Source: Paraferrimonas sp. SM1919
GTDB taxonomy: Bacteria; Pseudomonadota; Gammaproteobacteria; Enterobacterales; Shewanellaceae
Direction: 5' to 3'
Length of the DNA stretch: 64,000 bases
Assembly (NCBI RefSeq): GCF_010993985.1
Contig: NZ_WINH01000003.1
Location: 124,001-188,000 of the forward strand
The notes beneath the pieces were generated by a model. It did not search any database and was not told the origin of the DNA. It saw only the letters and a program-made list of their open reading frames with translations. A program made the position numbers and the translations under genes. Of the stretch, positions 45,306-54,618 are shown piece after piece (within the stretch, counting starts at the first letter, position 1; each line of letters opens with the position of its first letter).

Positions 45306-46361
45306 ATGCTACAAAAAGCCATAAAAAATCCTCTTATTTGCTTTTATGCTTGTTTACCACTATTGCTAAGCGCCTGCAGTGATACCATCGAAGTGACTGA
45401 AGTTCAGTTACCCAAAGTCGTCAAAACCATGACAGTAAGCTCAGAAGATTACATGACTAAACAATTTAATGGCAAAATTGAAGCGAGCCAAAGTATTGAT
45501 ATGAGCTTTCGTATTACAGGTGAGTTGATTGAACTGCCTGTTAAAGCGGGAGAAACTGTAACTAAGGGGCAGTTGATCGCTAAGCTTGACCCCCGTCCTC
45601 AGCAAACGGACTTAAAGGCCCAAGAGGCCAGCTTAAAAACCGCTAAAGCCGATTATAATCGAGCTCAAAGCTTGATTACCTCTGGCGCCATCAGCCAATC
45701 TGAATTAGACAGCCTTAATGCTAAATATATCTCTGCCAAGGCTGCCTATGAAAAAAGCCAACAAAACTTAGAGTACACTGAACTGCACGCTCCTTTCGCC
45801 GGCGTGGTATCTAAACGTTATATTGATAATTTTTCTAAAGTCAGTACATCTAGCAAAATTGTAACCCTACAAAATATCAACCCCCTAAAGGTGATTGTCG
45901 ATATTCCGGAAAGCATTCTCCAGAGCAGAGGCAGTCGAGGAGATGTGACCTTTACCGCCAAATTACCAGCACTGAAACAAGAGCAACCATTAACCATCAG
46001 TGAAATTACTATGATGGAAGATGGCAGCCAGCAATATCAAATTGCCCTAAGTATGATCCCGCCTAAAAATGTTCGAGTTTGGCCAGGGATGTCTGTCAAG
46101 GTGAATGGTCGTAAGTTAATGGAAACCAAGAATATTATTCTGCCTAGCCACAGTGTACTCAGTGAAAACGAGGGGCATTACGTTTATGTCATTAATGCCC
46201 ATGAAGATGGCAGCTTAATGGCCACTAAGCGAACAGTAACCGTTAACGGTGTGAATAAAATGGGCATTAACATCTCCCAAGGTCTTAGCCATGGAGAGCA
46301 AGTTATTGTTGCAGGCAGCAGCCAGCTATTTGACGGTCAAAAAGTGAGGCTGAGCCAGTAA
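45306..46361 (+). CDS. RND efflux periplasmic adaptor lipoprotein
   Basis: 351 residues. The lipobox LLSAC places the lipidated Cys at C24. Then come the barrel-sandwich/lipoyl halves (ELIELPVKAGETVTKGQLIAKLDPRPQQ near 80 and LHAPFAGVVSKRYIDNFSKV near 160), a helical hairpin (about 100-150) and beta-barrel and membrane-proximal domains to the end. It overlaps the pump gene by one base. As a membrane-fusion protein it links the inner-membrane RND pump to an outer-membrane channel, which is not encoded here. Confidence 0.95.
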   Translation: MLQKAIKNPLICFYACLPLLLSACSDTIEVTEVQLPKVVKTMTVSSEDYMTKQFNGKIEASQSIDMSFRITGELIELPVKAGETVTKGQLIAKLDPRPQQTDLKAQEASLKTAKADYNRAQSLITSGAISQSELDSLNAKYISAKAAYEKSQQNLEYTELHAPFAGVVSKRYIDNFSKVSTSSKIVTLQNINPLKVIVDIPESILQSRGSRGDVTFTAKLPALKQEQPLTISEITMMEDGSQQYQIALSMIPPKNVRVWPGMSVKVNGRKLMETKNIILPSHSVLSENEGHYVYVINAHEDGSLMATKRTVTVNGVNKMGINISQGLSHGEQVIVAGSSQLFDGQKVRLSQ

Positions 46362-49300
46362 TGAAAGGACTTACTCAACTTGTATTAAAAAATGCCAAAG
46401 TCACCTTATTTTTTATGCTGTGTATCGCCTTTTTAGGCTATAAAGCCTTTGAAACGATTCCGCGAGCTTATGATCCTGGTTTTACTATTCGAGCGGCGCA
46501 AGTGATCACTCAATTCCCTGGAGCCAGTCCGCAAAGGGTAGAAGAGCTGGTCACCGACCATTTAGAAAAGGCCATTTTACAAATGGCAGAAATCGACTTT
46601 GTAAAAAGCCAGTCTAAAAACGGCGTTTCTATCATTACGGTTAATGTCAAAGAAAGTTACCAAGTCATGCGCCCTATTTGGGACAGCTTAAGACGGAAAG
46701 TAGAAAGTGCTGCCACCACCTTGCCCGATGGGGTATCCCAACCCATAGTCAATGATGAATTTGGAGACGTGTTTGGCACGGTAATCGCTATCAGTGGCAA
46801 TGATTTTAGTTATCGTGACCTAAAACAAACTGCTGAAGATATCCGCAGTGGTTTATTACTGCTTGAAGATGTTGCCAAGATTGATATTTTTGGTATTCAA
46901 GAAGAACAAATCAAGCTGGTTTATGACAACCAAACCCTAACCAAATACGGCTTAACCCCAAACTATATTGCCAATAGCTTATCTGAACATAATATCGTGA
47001 TCAGTGGTGGCTCAATCAAATTTGGTAATGAACGTATTACCTTAGAGCCTACTGGTAATTTTAACAATATTGAAGAAATTACTAACACTCAGATTATCCT
47101 GCCGCAAAGTAACCAATCGATTCGACTTGGCGATATTGTGAAAGTCGTCAACAGCTACCAAACCCCAGCAGACAAGCCAGTGTCATTCAGCGGTGATCCA
47201 GCCTTAAGCGTGGCCATAGCCATGAAAGAAGGCGGTAACAATATTCGTTTGGGTGAAGATGTCGATGCCTACATAGCGCAATTTGAACAAGGGTTGCCAT
47301 TAGGCTTAACCATTACAAAAGTGAATGACTCGCCAGCAGAAGTGAAGCAAAAAGTAGAGGATTTCACCTCATCACTGGTGCAAGCTATTGTGGTAGTGGC
47401 CATTGTGATGTTTGCCTTTTTAGGCTGGCGCACTGGTATTATTGTTTCTGCACTCATCCCTATGAGTATGCTGATCACCATCATATTTATGATTGAAATT
47501 GGTGTGGGTCTTGACCAAATTTCGCTGGCGGCGTTAATTATTGCCCTTGGTATGTTGGTCGATAACGGTATTGTGATGTCGGAAAGCATTCTCAAGCGCC
47601 TTGAAAATGGCATGGATAAGGTTGAGGCTGCCATTATCACCGCCAATGAACTTAAACTGCCGTTACTTACGTCATCTTTAACCACCTCAGCTGCCTTCTT
47701 ACCCATTTTCTTGGCTAAGTCGACCATGGGCGAATACACGGGTTCCCTATTCACGGTAGTGACCATTACCCTGCTGGCATCATGGGTGCTTAGCCTAACG
47801 CTGATCCCATTATTGTGTGTGCTATTGCTTAAGGTTAATAAGCAACCTAAAGCTAAGAAAATAAACAAGTTAGTATGGTTTGATAACTTATTAACAGCCT
47901 TAATTAATAAGAAATGGCTATTTATCGGCGCTACCTTTGTGGTACTAATCGGCAGTTTTCAGGGAATGAAGTTATTGCCCAGTATATTCTTCCCACCAGC
48001 AGAGCGTAATTTCTTTAAAATGGAAGTGATAATGCCAACCGGTACTTCCATTGAATATAATCAGGAAGTTGTGGCGGATATTGAGCGCTACTTAGACACC
48101 CTAAAAGCAGATGATACCGGTATTAAAAACTGGGTCGCCTACTTAGGCAGCGGTGGTCCAAGGTACATTCTGCCCCACAGCCCAAGAACCAGTAGCCCTG
48201 AATATTCATTTTGGGTGATCAATACCTTTGATTACCATGAAAACCCTGAACTTATGGCTAAAATTGAGAATTACATTAATAACAATCATCCAGATGCGGT
48301 GGCGACCCCTCGATTAATTGAAAACGGTAAGTCAGTTTTAAACCCTGTTGAGATCAGAATAAGTGGTTTAGATTCAGAAAAGACCCTAGCTATCTCAAAA
48401 GACATTAAACAACAAATGGCACAGATCAATGGTCTTAAAAACATCACTGATAATTGGGGTGAAAAGATTAAAAAAATTAATATTGTCATTGATGAACAAA
48501 AGCTTAATCGTGCTGGCTTAAGTCACCAAGATATTGCCCTTAGTATTCAGTCGGCATCGGTAGGCAAAAAACTGACCAGCTACCGTGATGGTGTGTTAAG
48601 TATTCCTGTTGTACTGAGCTCAAAAGAGCAAACTCAGCTTGATATTGGTAAGCTTAAGGCGCTGCCTATTTACGGAGCATCTAAGACGATACCGCTGGAG
48701 CAACTGGCCACTATTGATGTGCAATGGCAAAACGCCAATATTTACCACAGAAATCGCTTTAAAACCGTAACCGTAGGGGCCCAATTAGAGGGCGAATACA
48801 CCGCCGTAGAGGGCGTGGCCGCTCTCACCCCATGGCTTGATGAGCAAAGTAAAAGCTGGCCAAATGGTTACTTTTACGAAATTGGTGGCGAGATAGAATC
48901 ATCGCAAAAATCCACCGCTACCATTGCCGTAAACTTCCCGCTGGCAGGGTTCATTGTTCTAGCCCTATTACTGGCGCAGTTTAACTCGTTTAGAAAACCA
49001 GTCATCATTCTAAGCACCATTCCTGTAGCGTTTATTGGGGTAATATGGGGCTTAGTGATTGGTAACAGTTTCTTCGGCTTTATGACCTTCCTAGGCGTGA
49101 TCTCACTCGCGGGAATCGTAATCAACAACGCCATTGTACTGCTTGAACAAGTACAAATAGAGCAGGATAAAGGATCTGATACTGTTGACGCGGTAATTGA
49201 AGCCGCTAAGCAACGCATGCGCCCTATCCTACTCACTACCGCCACTACCGTGCTAGGATTAATGCCATTACTGATCAGCGGCGGTAGCATGTGGCAAACT

Positions 49301-49423
49301 ATGGCCATTGCCATTATTGCAGGCTTGATATTCTCAACCCTACTCACATTAATCTTTATCCCTGTGCTCTACTGCGCGTTATTCCCCAATAACAGTAAAC
49401 CCACAGAGCTCATCAAACCCTAA
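46361..49423 (+). CDS. RND efflux inner-membrane transporter
   Basis: A 1020-residue proton-driven pump with 12 TM segments: TM1 near 12-30, a large periplasmic loop (about 40-330), TM2-6 with LIIALGMLVDNGIVMSES (the proton-relay Asp in TM4), a second periplasmic loop (about 550-860), and TM8-12 (SLAGIVINNAIVLLEQ). HAE1/CusA-like general layout. The substrate is unknown; metal pumps would show a methionine track in the periplasmic cleft, which I do not see, so a drug/lipophile or metabolite exporter is likelier. Operon with the adaptor; closed by a terminator at 49429. Confidence 0.95.
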   Translation: MKGLTQLVLKNAKVTLFFMLCIAFLGYKAFETIPRAYDPGFTIRAAQVITQFPGASPQRVEELVTDHLEKAILQMAEIDFVKSQSKNGVSIITVNVKESYQVMRPIWDSLRRKVESAATTLPDGVSQPIVNDEFGDVFGTVIAISGNDFSYRDLKQTAEDIRSGLLLLEDVAKIDIFGIQEEQIKLVYDNQTLTKYGLTPNYIANSLSEHNIVISGGSIKFGNERITLEPTGNFNNIEEITNTQIILPQSNQSIRLGDIVKVVNSYQTPADKPVSFSGDPALSVAIAMKEGGNNIRLGEDVDAYIAQFEQGLPLGLTITKVNDSPAEVKQKVEDFTSSLVQAIVVVAIVMFAFLGWRTGIIVSALIPMSMLITIIFMIEIGVGLDQISLAALIIALGMLVDNGIVMSESILKRLENGMDKVEAAIITANELKLPLLTSSLTTSAAFLPIFLAKSTMGEYTGSLFTVVTITLLASWVLSLTLIPLLCVLLLKVNKQPKAKKINKLVWFDNLLTALINKKWLFIGATFVVLIGSFQGMKLLPSIFFPPAERNFFKMEVIMPTGTSIEYNQEVVADIERYLDTLKADDTGIKNWVAYLGSGGPRYILPHSPRTSSPEYSFWVINTFDYHENPELMAKIENYINNNHPDAVATPRLIENGKSVLNPVEIRISGLDSEKTLAISKDIKQQMAQINGLKNITDNWGEKIKKINIVIDEQKLNRAGLSHQDIALSIQSASVGKKLTSYRDGVLSIPVVLSSKEQTQLDIGKLKALPIYGASKTIPLEQLATIDVQWQNANIYHRNRFKTVTVGAQLEGEYTAVEGVAALTPWLDEQSKSWPNGYFYEIGGEIESSQKSTATIAVNFPLAGFIVLALLLAQFNSFRKPVIILSTIPVAFIGVIWGLVIGNSFFGFMTFLGVISLAGIVINNAIVLLEQVQIEQDKGSDTVDAVIEAAKQRMRPILLTTATTVLGLMPLLISGGSMWQTMAIAIIAGLIFSTLLTLIFIPVLYCALFPNNSKPTELIKP

Positions 49424-49428
49424 TCTTT

Positions 49429-49456
49429 AAAGCCACCCTTGCGGTGGCTTTATTTT
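49429..49456 (+). terminator. Terminator after RND pump
   Basis: AAAGCCACC (49429-49437), CTTGC loop, GGTGGCTTT (49443-49451), then ATTTTAT. Confidence 0.9.
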
Positions 49457-49598
49457 ATCGACTTAATCGGATCAGCTAGTGCTAAGGTGATGGAATTCAT
49501 TGTTTCAATTAATAGAACAAATATTGAGATACAATTGCATTTATCGTACGTATTGGTATGCATCCAATATTTTAAGCATGCACAATAGGATTAAAGTT

Positions 49599-49961
49599 AT
49601 GCTGAAACTCATTTATAACTCATTGATTGCCATTATATTTACTTTTCTTGTCAGCTCTCATGCGCCTGCTGCTGAGCAACTGGCTGGCAAATGGTTAGCG
49701 GAGGATCAATCGACAACTATCGAAGTAAGTAAAGATGCTACTGGTAGTTGGTTAGGGACACTCAATAACGAGCAACAAGATGAGAAAGTACTTATTTTAT
49801 ATGGCATTGAACAACTCTCTTCTGGCTACAGGGCAAAGCTTAATGGCCTTGATAAAAAACGCTTCTTCGATGCGGATATGCAACTGATAGGCAACCAACT
49901 TAACATCACCATCAAAAGCGGTTTCTTTTTAAGAACCCTGACTTGGACTAAGCTGCCTTAA
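49599..49961 (+). CDS. Small exported DUF2147-like protein
   Basis: 120 residues from the ATG at 49599, preceded by AGGA at 8 nt; the longer upstream frame lacks support. Signal peptide about 1-24, then a compact domain with GKWLAEDQSTTIEV, GWLG/SWLGTL, VLILYGIEQLSSGYRAKL and the terminal FFLRTLTWTK. This pattern (W-x-T/E-D…, final RTxTWT) matches the small DUF2147 fold. Function unknown; periplasmic. It is paralogous to the gene at 50887, which lies 925 bp downstream beyond a lipoprotein gene. Confidence 0.75.
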   Translation: MLKLIYNSLIAIIFTFLVSSHAPAAEQLAGKWLAEDQSTTIEVSKDATGSWLGTLNNEQQDEKVLILYGIEQLSSGYRAKLNGLDKKRFFDADMQLIGNQLNITIKSGFFLRTLTWTKLP

Positions 49962-49976
49962 AGCTAAATTACTGAT

Positions 49977-50004
49977 CAACGGAAGATAAAGGTATCTTCC
50001 GTTG
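49977..50004 (+). terminator. Perfect 12-bp hairpin after first DUF2147-like gene
   Basis: CAACGGAAGATA and TATCTTCCGTTG with a 4-nt loop, 15 bp after the stop. No T run; probably a terminator or 3'-end stabiliser. Confidence 0.6.
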
Positions 50005-50231
50005 AAACTATTAAAAATGTTCCATTTGTAGTGGCAAACTCAATCCGTTCCCATCCTGTTTTCCAACCTTACCCGCATCATCTAAGGGCACCAACTCCAT
50101 TTAAACTGCTCATAAAAAATTAAGCTCACCCTTTACCTCTCATTCCCTCAAATTAACCAAACAAACTTTCCAACTGGTAGTCCTTGCCCTTTTAAATTGT
50201 AATGGCAGCCTAATTAGCAATGGATACAGTT

Positions 50232-50882
50232 ATGAAAGCCTATTCAATTATTTTACTGACATTTTCATTACTAGGTTGCCAAAGTACGCCTATTAAATCT
50301 GACATCAATCAACATAATTACACCCAAAATACTGATGATGCCCTGTGGCAATATTCATGGGTAGCCTCTCAATACCAAGCAGCGGAAGCACTTCAAAAAA
50401 AATTTAGTGGATATAACAACTTTACTATCAAACCCACGATTACAGTAAGTAAAAACAGTGATATTGATGAAGAGACAAAACAGCGCTTTATCAAACATTT
50501 AGAGCAGCAAACGCAGCTAAAACTAAGCCAATACAAATCCTTTCAAGCTGAGCCTGGTGAGCGCACTTTAGCTATCCAATTTGCTATCAGTAATTTTGAG
50601 CGTCCGAACTCTGTGCTTGCCACCACCAGCACTATTTTACCCATAGGTCTAGGTATATCAGCGGTTTCTAAAGCCATTACCGGTGAGCACACCAATGTTG
50701 TAAAAGCGCAAATTGAAGTGATGATTAGCGACAGCCAAACTGGCGAGCAAATATTTTCAGCCATCGATATCAGAACAGGTGAAAAAGGCTGGGATAACAT
50801 CAGCGATCCCGACAAGCAAATCATCAAAATTATTGATAACTGGATCCTTTCCTTAATAAAAACAATAGATAGTGAGAAGTAA
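50232..50882 (+). CDS. DUF3313-like lipoprotein
   Basis: 216 residues from the ATG at 50232 (GGA 7 nt upstream). Lipobox LLGC with C16. The mid-region (about 60-215) has the DUF3313-like pattern: LAIQFAISNFE, a hydrophobic Gly-rich stretch (ILPIGLGISAVSKAITG), HTNVVKAQIEVMISDSQTGEQIFSAID and a closing helix. Outer-membrane or inner-membrane lipoprotein of unknown role. The next gene's start lies just beyond its stop, so they form an operon with the DUF2147-like and membrane-protein genes that follow. Confidence 0.75.
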   Translation: MKAYSIILLTFSLLGCQSTPIKSDINQHNYTQNTDDALWQYSWVASQYQAAEALQKKFSGYNNFTIKPTITVSKNSDIDEETKQRFIKHLEQQTQLKLSQYKSFQAEPGERTLAIQFAISNFERPNSVLATTSTILPIGLGISAVSKAITGEHTNVVKAQIEVMISDSQTGEQIFSAIDIRTGEKGWDNISDPDKQIIKIIDNWILSLIKTIDSEK

Positions 50883-50886
50883 AACT

Positions 50887-51258
50887 ATGTTGAAAAATAC
50901 CACCCTTACAATCGGTACAGTATTAGGTTTAGTTTGTACGACATGTTTCACGCCTGTGCATGCTGATGAAAAATTACAAGGTCAATGGTTAACTGAAAAC
51001 CAAAACAATATTGTCACAATTAGCCAATCTGCTGATGGGATATGGCGTGGGACCATTACTCAAGCTGAGGATGAGTCACAGCAGCAAGTGTTATTGGTCA
51101 ACGATATTAAACCCAACAACAATGGTTACACAGCCAAAATCAACGCGATTAAAGCGGGCAAATGGCTTGAAGCAAATTTAAAGTTAAATGGTCAACAATT
51201 ACAAATCACAGCTCGTCATGGCTTTTTCAGCAAAACAATGACTTGGAGTAAAAAGTAA
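50887..51258 (+). CDS. Small exported DUF2147-like protein, second copy
   Basis: 123 residues from the ATG at 50887. Signal peptide about 1-25 (PVHA), then GQWLTENQNNIVTI, GIWRGTI, VLLVNDIKPNNNGYTAKI and the terminal FFSKTMTWSKK: the same fold and motifs as the gene at 49599, clearly a paralogue. It begins 4 nt after the DUF3313-like gene's stop and its own stop is directly followed by the membrane-protein GTG. Function unknown. Confidence 0.75.
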   Translation: MLKNTTLTIGTVLGLVCTTCFTPVHADEKLQGQWLTENQNNIVTISQSADGIWRGTITQAEDESQQQVLLVNDIKPNNNGYTAKINAIKAGKWLEANLKLNGQQLQITARHGFFSKTMTWSKK

Positions 51259-51711
51259 GTGTTTGATTTTAAATTAGTTCTGCCAAAGGCGATGAATAAC
51301 CATTACCAAGGTCATAAAGTTGCACTATGGTTCTTCTACATCATCACCGCCGTTACCCTTTGGCGCAGTCAACACCACTTGTTTGCACAAGACGGTGGCG
51401 CCCAATCCATTGCTACTATTCCATTACATACATTTAGCAGTGAAGCGACGGCAGCAATCGTCGGTACTTTTGCCCTATGGGGTTTATCACAATTAATCAT
51501 TGGTTTTTTGTACTTAATAACCAGTCTCTTTTATAAATCACTCATTCCGATGATGTATATATTAGGTATTTTTGAATACTCGGTTAGAGCGTTCTACATT
51601 TCTAATTTCAAGCCCATTCCCACCATGGGGGACGCCCCTGGGGCAATTATTAACCTGCCCTTAGTCGTTATTTTTACGACCATGTTGTTACTCTCAATAC
51701 ACAAAAAATAA
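51259..51711 (+). CDS. Small membrane protein with DGGAQSIATIPL motif
   Basis: 150 residues, about four TM helices (residues 22-38, 66-86, 90-112 and 128-146). Before TM2 it has HHLFAQDGGAQSIATIPLHTF, a motif shared with the protein at 57016. The GTG start immediately follows the preceding stop. The family is unknown to me. Paralogues in this cluster and inside the sulfatase operon suggest that the two operons share an envelope component, perhaps a small-molecule or stress sensor; this is an inference. Confidence 0.72.
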   Translation: MFDFKLVLPKAMNNHYQGHKVALWFFYIITAVTLWRSQHHLFAQDGGAQSIATIPLHTFSSEATAAIVGTFALWGLSQLIIGFLYLITSLFYKSLIPMMYILGIFEYSVRAFYISNFKPIPTMGDAPGAIINLPLVVIFTTMLLLSIHKK

Positions 51712-51724
51712 ATGTTCTATTCAT

Positions 51725-51756
51725 GCCGTTATCAAGCAAAGATAACGGCTTTTTTA
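51725..51756 (+). terminator. Strong rho-independent terminator
   Basis: GCCGTTATC (51725-51733) and GATAACGGC (51741-51749) followed by a run of T. It ends the 50232-51711 operon. Confidence 0.95.
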
Positions 51757-51893
51757 TTCGCTCGAACTCACTCAAATCCACTGTCTTTATTGGCTACCCA
51801 TTCAATCGTTTAAGCGCCCAACTCACACATTAAAATTACAAATAAGCAATTGATAAATATAGACTTATACCGAATTATTAATAAGGAGTAACA

Positions 51894-52832
51894 ATGAATA
51901 AGTTAACACTTTCGGCACTTTCCCTAGCCCTAGTAACTACATTAAGCGGCTGTGATGATAATGACTCTGATCCTATCCATTACAGCAAACAAGATTGCTT
52001 AGCCCAGTCCGATCCACATTTAAAATCCACCACTTGGATTTGTGATGCGGTTGAACAGGTTAACCTGTTGACGGATATCAGTGAGCAGCAGAAATCAGAC
52101 ATCAATGCCGATTTATTGTTAGCCGCCCAAACACCTGAACTTGCCTGTGACAGCGACACAGACTTTGGGATTTTGGGATATCAGAAGCTGCAATCCAGTT
52201 CAAACGAGCTGTCAAAAATCATTGAAGATACCGAACTTAGGGTGTGCTCTAAGATTGCTATTCATGAGGGTTACTGGGTATCTCAAACCATAACCCCCGA
52301 TGGTATTATGATTGACACCATCAATGATTTACACATTGATGCCGCCACTGGCAGTGTCGTGGTTTACGCCCAACAAAAGAATGGGGAACAAATTCTTGCC
52401 CCTATTCAAATTGGTTTAGAACAATGCATCACCTTAGCCGATAATTCCAAGGCCTGCTCACACCCTGATGCGGTTTACCTAAATGAACAAGGACAAGAAT
52501 TACAACAGGCAGAAGGTACTGGAAGCTGGTGGGTGAAACATGAGTGGAATTTAAATGATCAAACAACTGAATTCAAAATGTGTAACCTTGGGGTCTCAGA
52601 ACATTATCATTGCGGTATGGTAAAAGGTTTTGTACTTGAAGATGGATTAACCATGCAAGTCGGTACCGAAACTAATTACAACCTAAGAACCGTTTACCTT
52701 GAGCAAGATCCTGTTCGATACTCAGTGACTTTAAAGCAAGCTACCTTCCCAGCAATGGAGCTATTATGGGATTGTGCTGAAACGGCATCAGCACTTAATG
52801 GCAAAATTCGCAACTGCCCTAAAGCCCAATAA
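51894..52832 (+). CDS. Uncharacterised Cys-rich lipoprotein
   Basis: 312 residues. Lipobox LSGC with C20, followed by DDNDSD, an outer-membrane sorting-friendly tail. The remaining domain has about ten Cys (e.g. KQDCLAQ, WICDAV, ELACDSD, RVCSKI, QCITLADNSKACS, KMCNLG, HCGMV, LWDCAE, RNCPKA), implying several disulfides in a periplasmic or surface fold. I do not recognise it. It is monocistronic, has its own AAGGAG ribosome site and is followed by a bidirectional terminator. The function is unknown. Confidence 0.75.
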   Translation: MNKLTLSALSLALVTTLSGCDDNDSDPIHYSKQDCLAQSDPHLKSTTWICDAVEQVNLLTDISEQQKSDINADLLLAAQTPELACDSDTDFGILGYQKLQSSSNELSKIIEDTELRVCSKIAIHEGYWVSQTITPDGIMIDTINDLHIDAATGSVVVYAQQKNGEQILAPIQIGLEQCITLADNSKACSHPDAVYLNEQGQELQQAEGTGSWWVKHEWNLNDQTTEFKMCNLGVSEHYHCGMVKGFVLEDGLTMQVGTETNYNLRTVYLEQDPVRYSVTLKQATFPAMELLWDCAETASALNGKIRNCPKAQ

Positions 52833-52851
52833 TCCATAAACACTACCTATA

Positions 52852-52878
52852 AAAAGAGCCCATAAATTGGGCTCTTTT
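52852..52878. terminator. Bidirectional terminator
   Basis: AAAAGAGCCCA and TGGGCTCTTTT, loop TAAAT, between the convergent lipoprotein and response-regulator genes. Confidence 0.92.
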
Positions 52879-52889
52879 CAAACTAAAAC

Positions 52890-53618
52890 CTAGCTAAACA
52901 TCTCTTTAATAATCGGCGCTTTGGCCCTGGCCACAGGTAAGTAATCCTCTACCTGCTCCAATTTCACCAGCATGTTTCTGCCCTCTTTCGATATTTGCAT
53001 TATCTTATCAAGTTGCACTAAGTGACTTCTATGCACGCGCATAAAACCATGGCTTTCTAGTTGCGATTCAAAGTCATTTAAGCTTTCTTCGGTAATGATT
53101 GAATTCACCCCTATTTGCTCGAAACCAGCCTGGGTTAGATTGACCTTTTGATATCGCCCAAGTGATTCAATGTAAACGATATTTTTGACTTTCACTAAAT
53201 GACGGTTTTTACCGTCATAAATACTGATTTTAGCATCATTTTCATCACTACTTTTCGGGGCTTGCTGACGAATTTTATCTAAACACCTTGCCAAACGCTC
53301 AGGTCGAACCGGCTTCATTAAATAATCACTGGCCTTGGTATCAAAGGCATCAAGGGCATACTCGCTGTAGGCGGTAACAAACACTAATGAATAGTCCACA
53401 TTAGCGGTCGCCTTGGCTATATCAAAGCCATTAAGCTCTGGCATTTCAATGTCTAAAAACACCACATCAGGTTTAAGGGAATAAATAGCTTCAATGCCTC
53501 GTTTAGGGTCGCTAAAAGTTCCCACAATAGTAACTAGACTCTGTTGTTCTAGAGCATAAATTAAAGCTTTGCGAGCGGCTGCCTCATCATCAATGACAAT
53601 TACATTCAATGGCTTCAT
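52890..53618 (-). CDS. LytTR-type response regulator
   Basis: 242 residues from the ATG at 53618; the extension upstream would overlap the kinase. A receiver domain (1-120) with phosphoacceptor D56 (VVFLDIEMP) and the conserved Lys in DYLMKPV, then a LytTR DNA-binding domain (about 140-240, GRYQKVNL and FMRVHRSHLVQLDKI). It starts 2 nt beyond the kinase stop, so kinase and regulator are one operon. LytTR regulators bind paired short repeats. Targets are unknown; the divergent sulfatase operon at 54.9 kb is the nearest candidate. Confidence 0.94.
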   Translation of the reverse strand: MKPLNVIVIDDEAAARKALIYALEQQSLVTIVGTFSDPKRGIEAIYSLKPDVVFLDIEMPELNGFDIAKATANVDYSLVFVTAYSEYALDAFDTKASDYLMKPVRPERLARCLDKIRQQAPKSSDENDAKISIYDGKNRHLVKVKNIVYIESLGRYQKVNLTQAGFEQIGVNSIITEESLNDFESQLESHGFMRVHRSHLVQLDKIMQISKEGRNMLVKLEQVEDYLPVARAKAPIIKEMFS

Positions 53619-53619
53619 T

Positions 53620-54618
53620 TTATTTTTCTTTTGGTATAGTGATTTGAGCAACAACCGTTTTGTTCTGTTGCTCTATATGAAAAACAGCATCTGGCATTAA
53701 TAGGTGCAGAGTGTCATGAATATTTTGATGACCACTACCTGGTCTAAATTCTATTGACTCATCAAATGGCCAAGAATTACTAACAATAATGGTTAATTGC
53801 TTGTCATCTAAAGTTGCTTCTACCCTAATAAATACAGACTGGCGGGTTTTACTCAACACATGCTTAATTGCGTTCTCAACAAGAGGTACAATCAACATGG
53901 GTGGAATTCTAACTTTCGACAGCGAGGCATCAACATCTATTTGATAACTTAAACGCTCTTCAAAGCGCACCTTCTGGATGGCGAGATAGTGCATGATGAG
54001 TTGTAACTCATCCGTTAATTCAATCTGATTTTTTGAGGATATTTCTACTCCTTTTCTGAGTAAATCACTTAAGTCATACAGCACACTTTGTGCAATATTT
54101 GGCCTCGAATGGATTTCACCGGCAATCAAATTTAAGGTGTTAAACAAGAAGTGTGGATTAGTCTGTAACCGCAAAAGGTTAAGCTCAGATTGCTTCAGGC
54201 TTAGCTCTAAGTTTAATGCCCGCTCCCGTGCCCGCCACAGATGCCTAAAAATGGTATAAATGGCGACCTGTAGCTGCAAGTTAATAAAACCTAAAATTTG
54301 GAATCTAGGCATAGGATCAAACTGGGGCGGGAAAAAGCCTACCGCCACTTCGGCAGCCGCGACTCCTAACAAAAAATTTATGCCAAGGTTTAACGATAAG
54401 TTATTTTGCAATTGAGACTTAAATTTAAGCTCAATTAACTTACTCACTAAACCAAAAAACCAGCAAAAAGTAATAATTAAGCCGGCAAATGTCGGGAAAG
54501 ACCCAAACCTTACTTCTATAACATCTAGATATATCAGCACCATTAAAAAGAAGCCGATATTGATCAGAGGCCAACCTAAAAATACAAACCAATCTAAGCG
54601 GGTGACTTTATTATTCAC
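53620..54618 (-). CDS. LytS/YehU-type sensor histidine kinase
   Basis: A 332-residue kinase. About four TM helices (15-30, 45-60, 76-94 and 106-122) form a simple membrane sensor. The His_kinase domain has phosphoacceptor H156 (TNPHFLFNTLN), then the ATPase with VPLVENAIKHV and the GSGHQNIHDTLHLLMP region. The start is GTG, with GGGA upstream. It pairs with the LytTR regulator that follows with no gap. Signals for this class are often carboxylates, pyruvate or envelope stress; nothing in the sensor region identifies one here. Confidence 0.94.
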   Translation of the reverse strand: MNNKVTRLDWFVFLGWPLINIGFFLMVLIYLDVIEVRFGSFPTFAGLIITFCWFFGLVSKLIELKFKSQLQNNLSLNLGINFLLGVAAAEVAVGFFPPQFDPMPRFQILGFINLQLQVAIYTIFRHLWRARERALNLELSLKQSELNLLRLQTNPHFLFNTLNLIAGEIHSRPNIAQSVLYDLSDLLRKGVEISSKNQIELTDELQLIMHYLAIQKVRFEERLSYQIDVDASLSKVRIPPMLIVPLVENAIKHVLSKTRQSVFIRVEATLDDKQLTIIVSNSWPFDESIEFRPGSGHQNIHDTLHLLMPDAVFHIEQQNKTVVAQITIPKEK

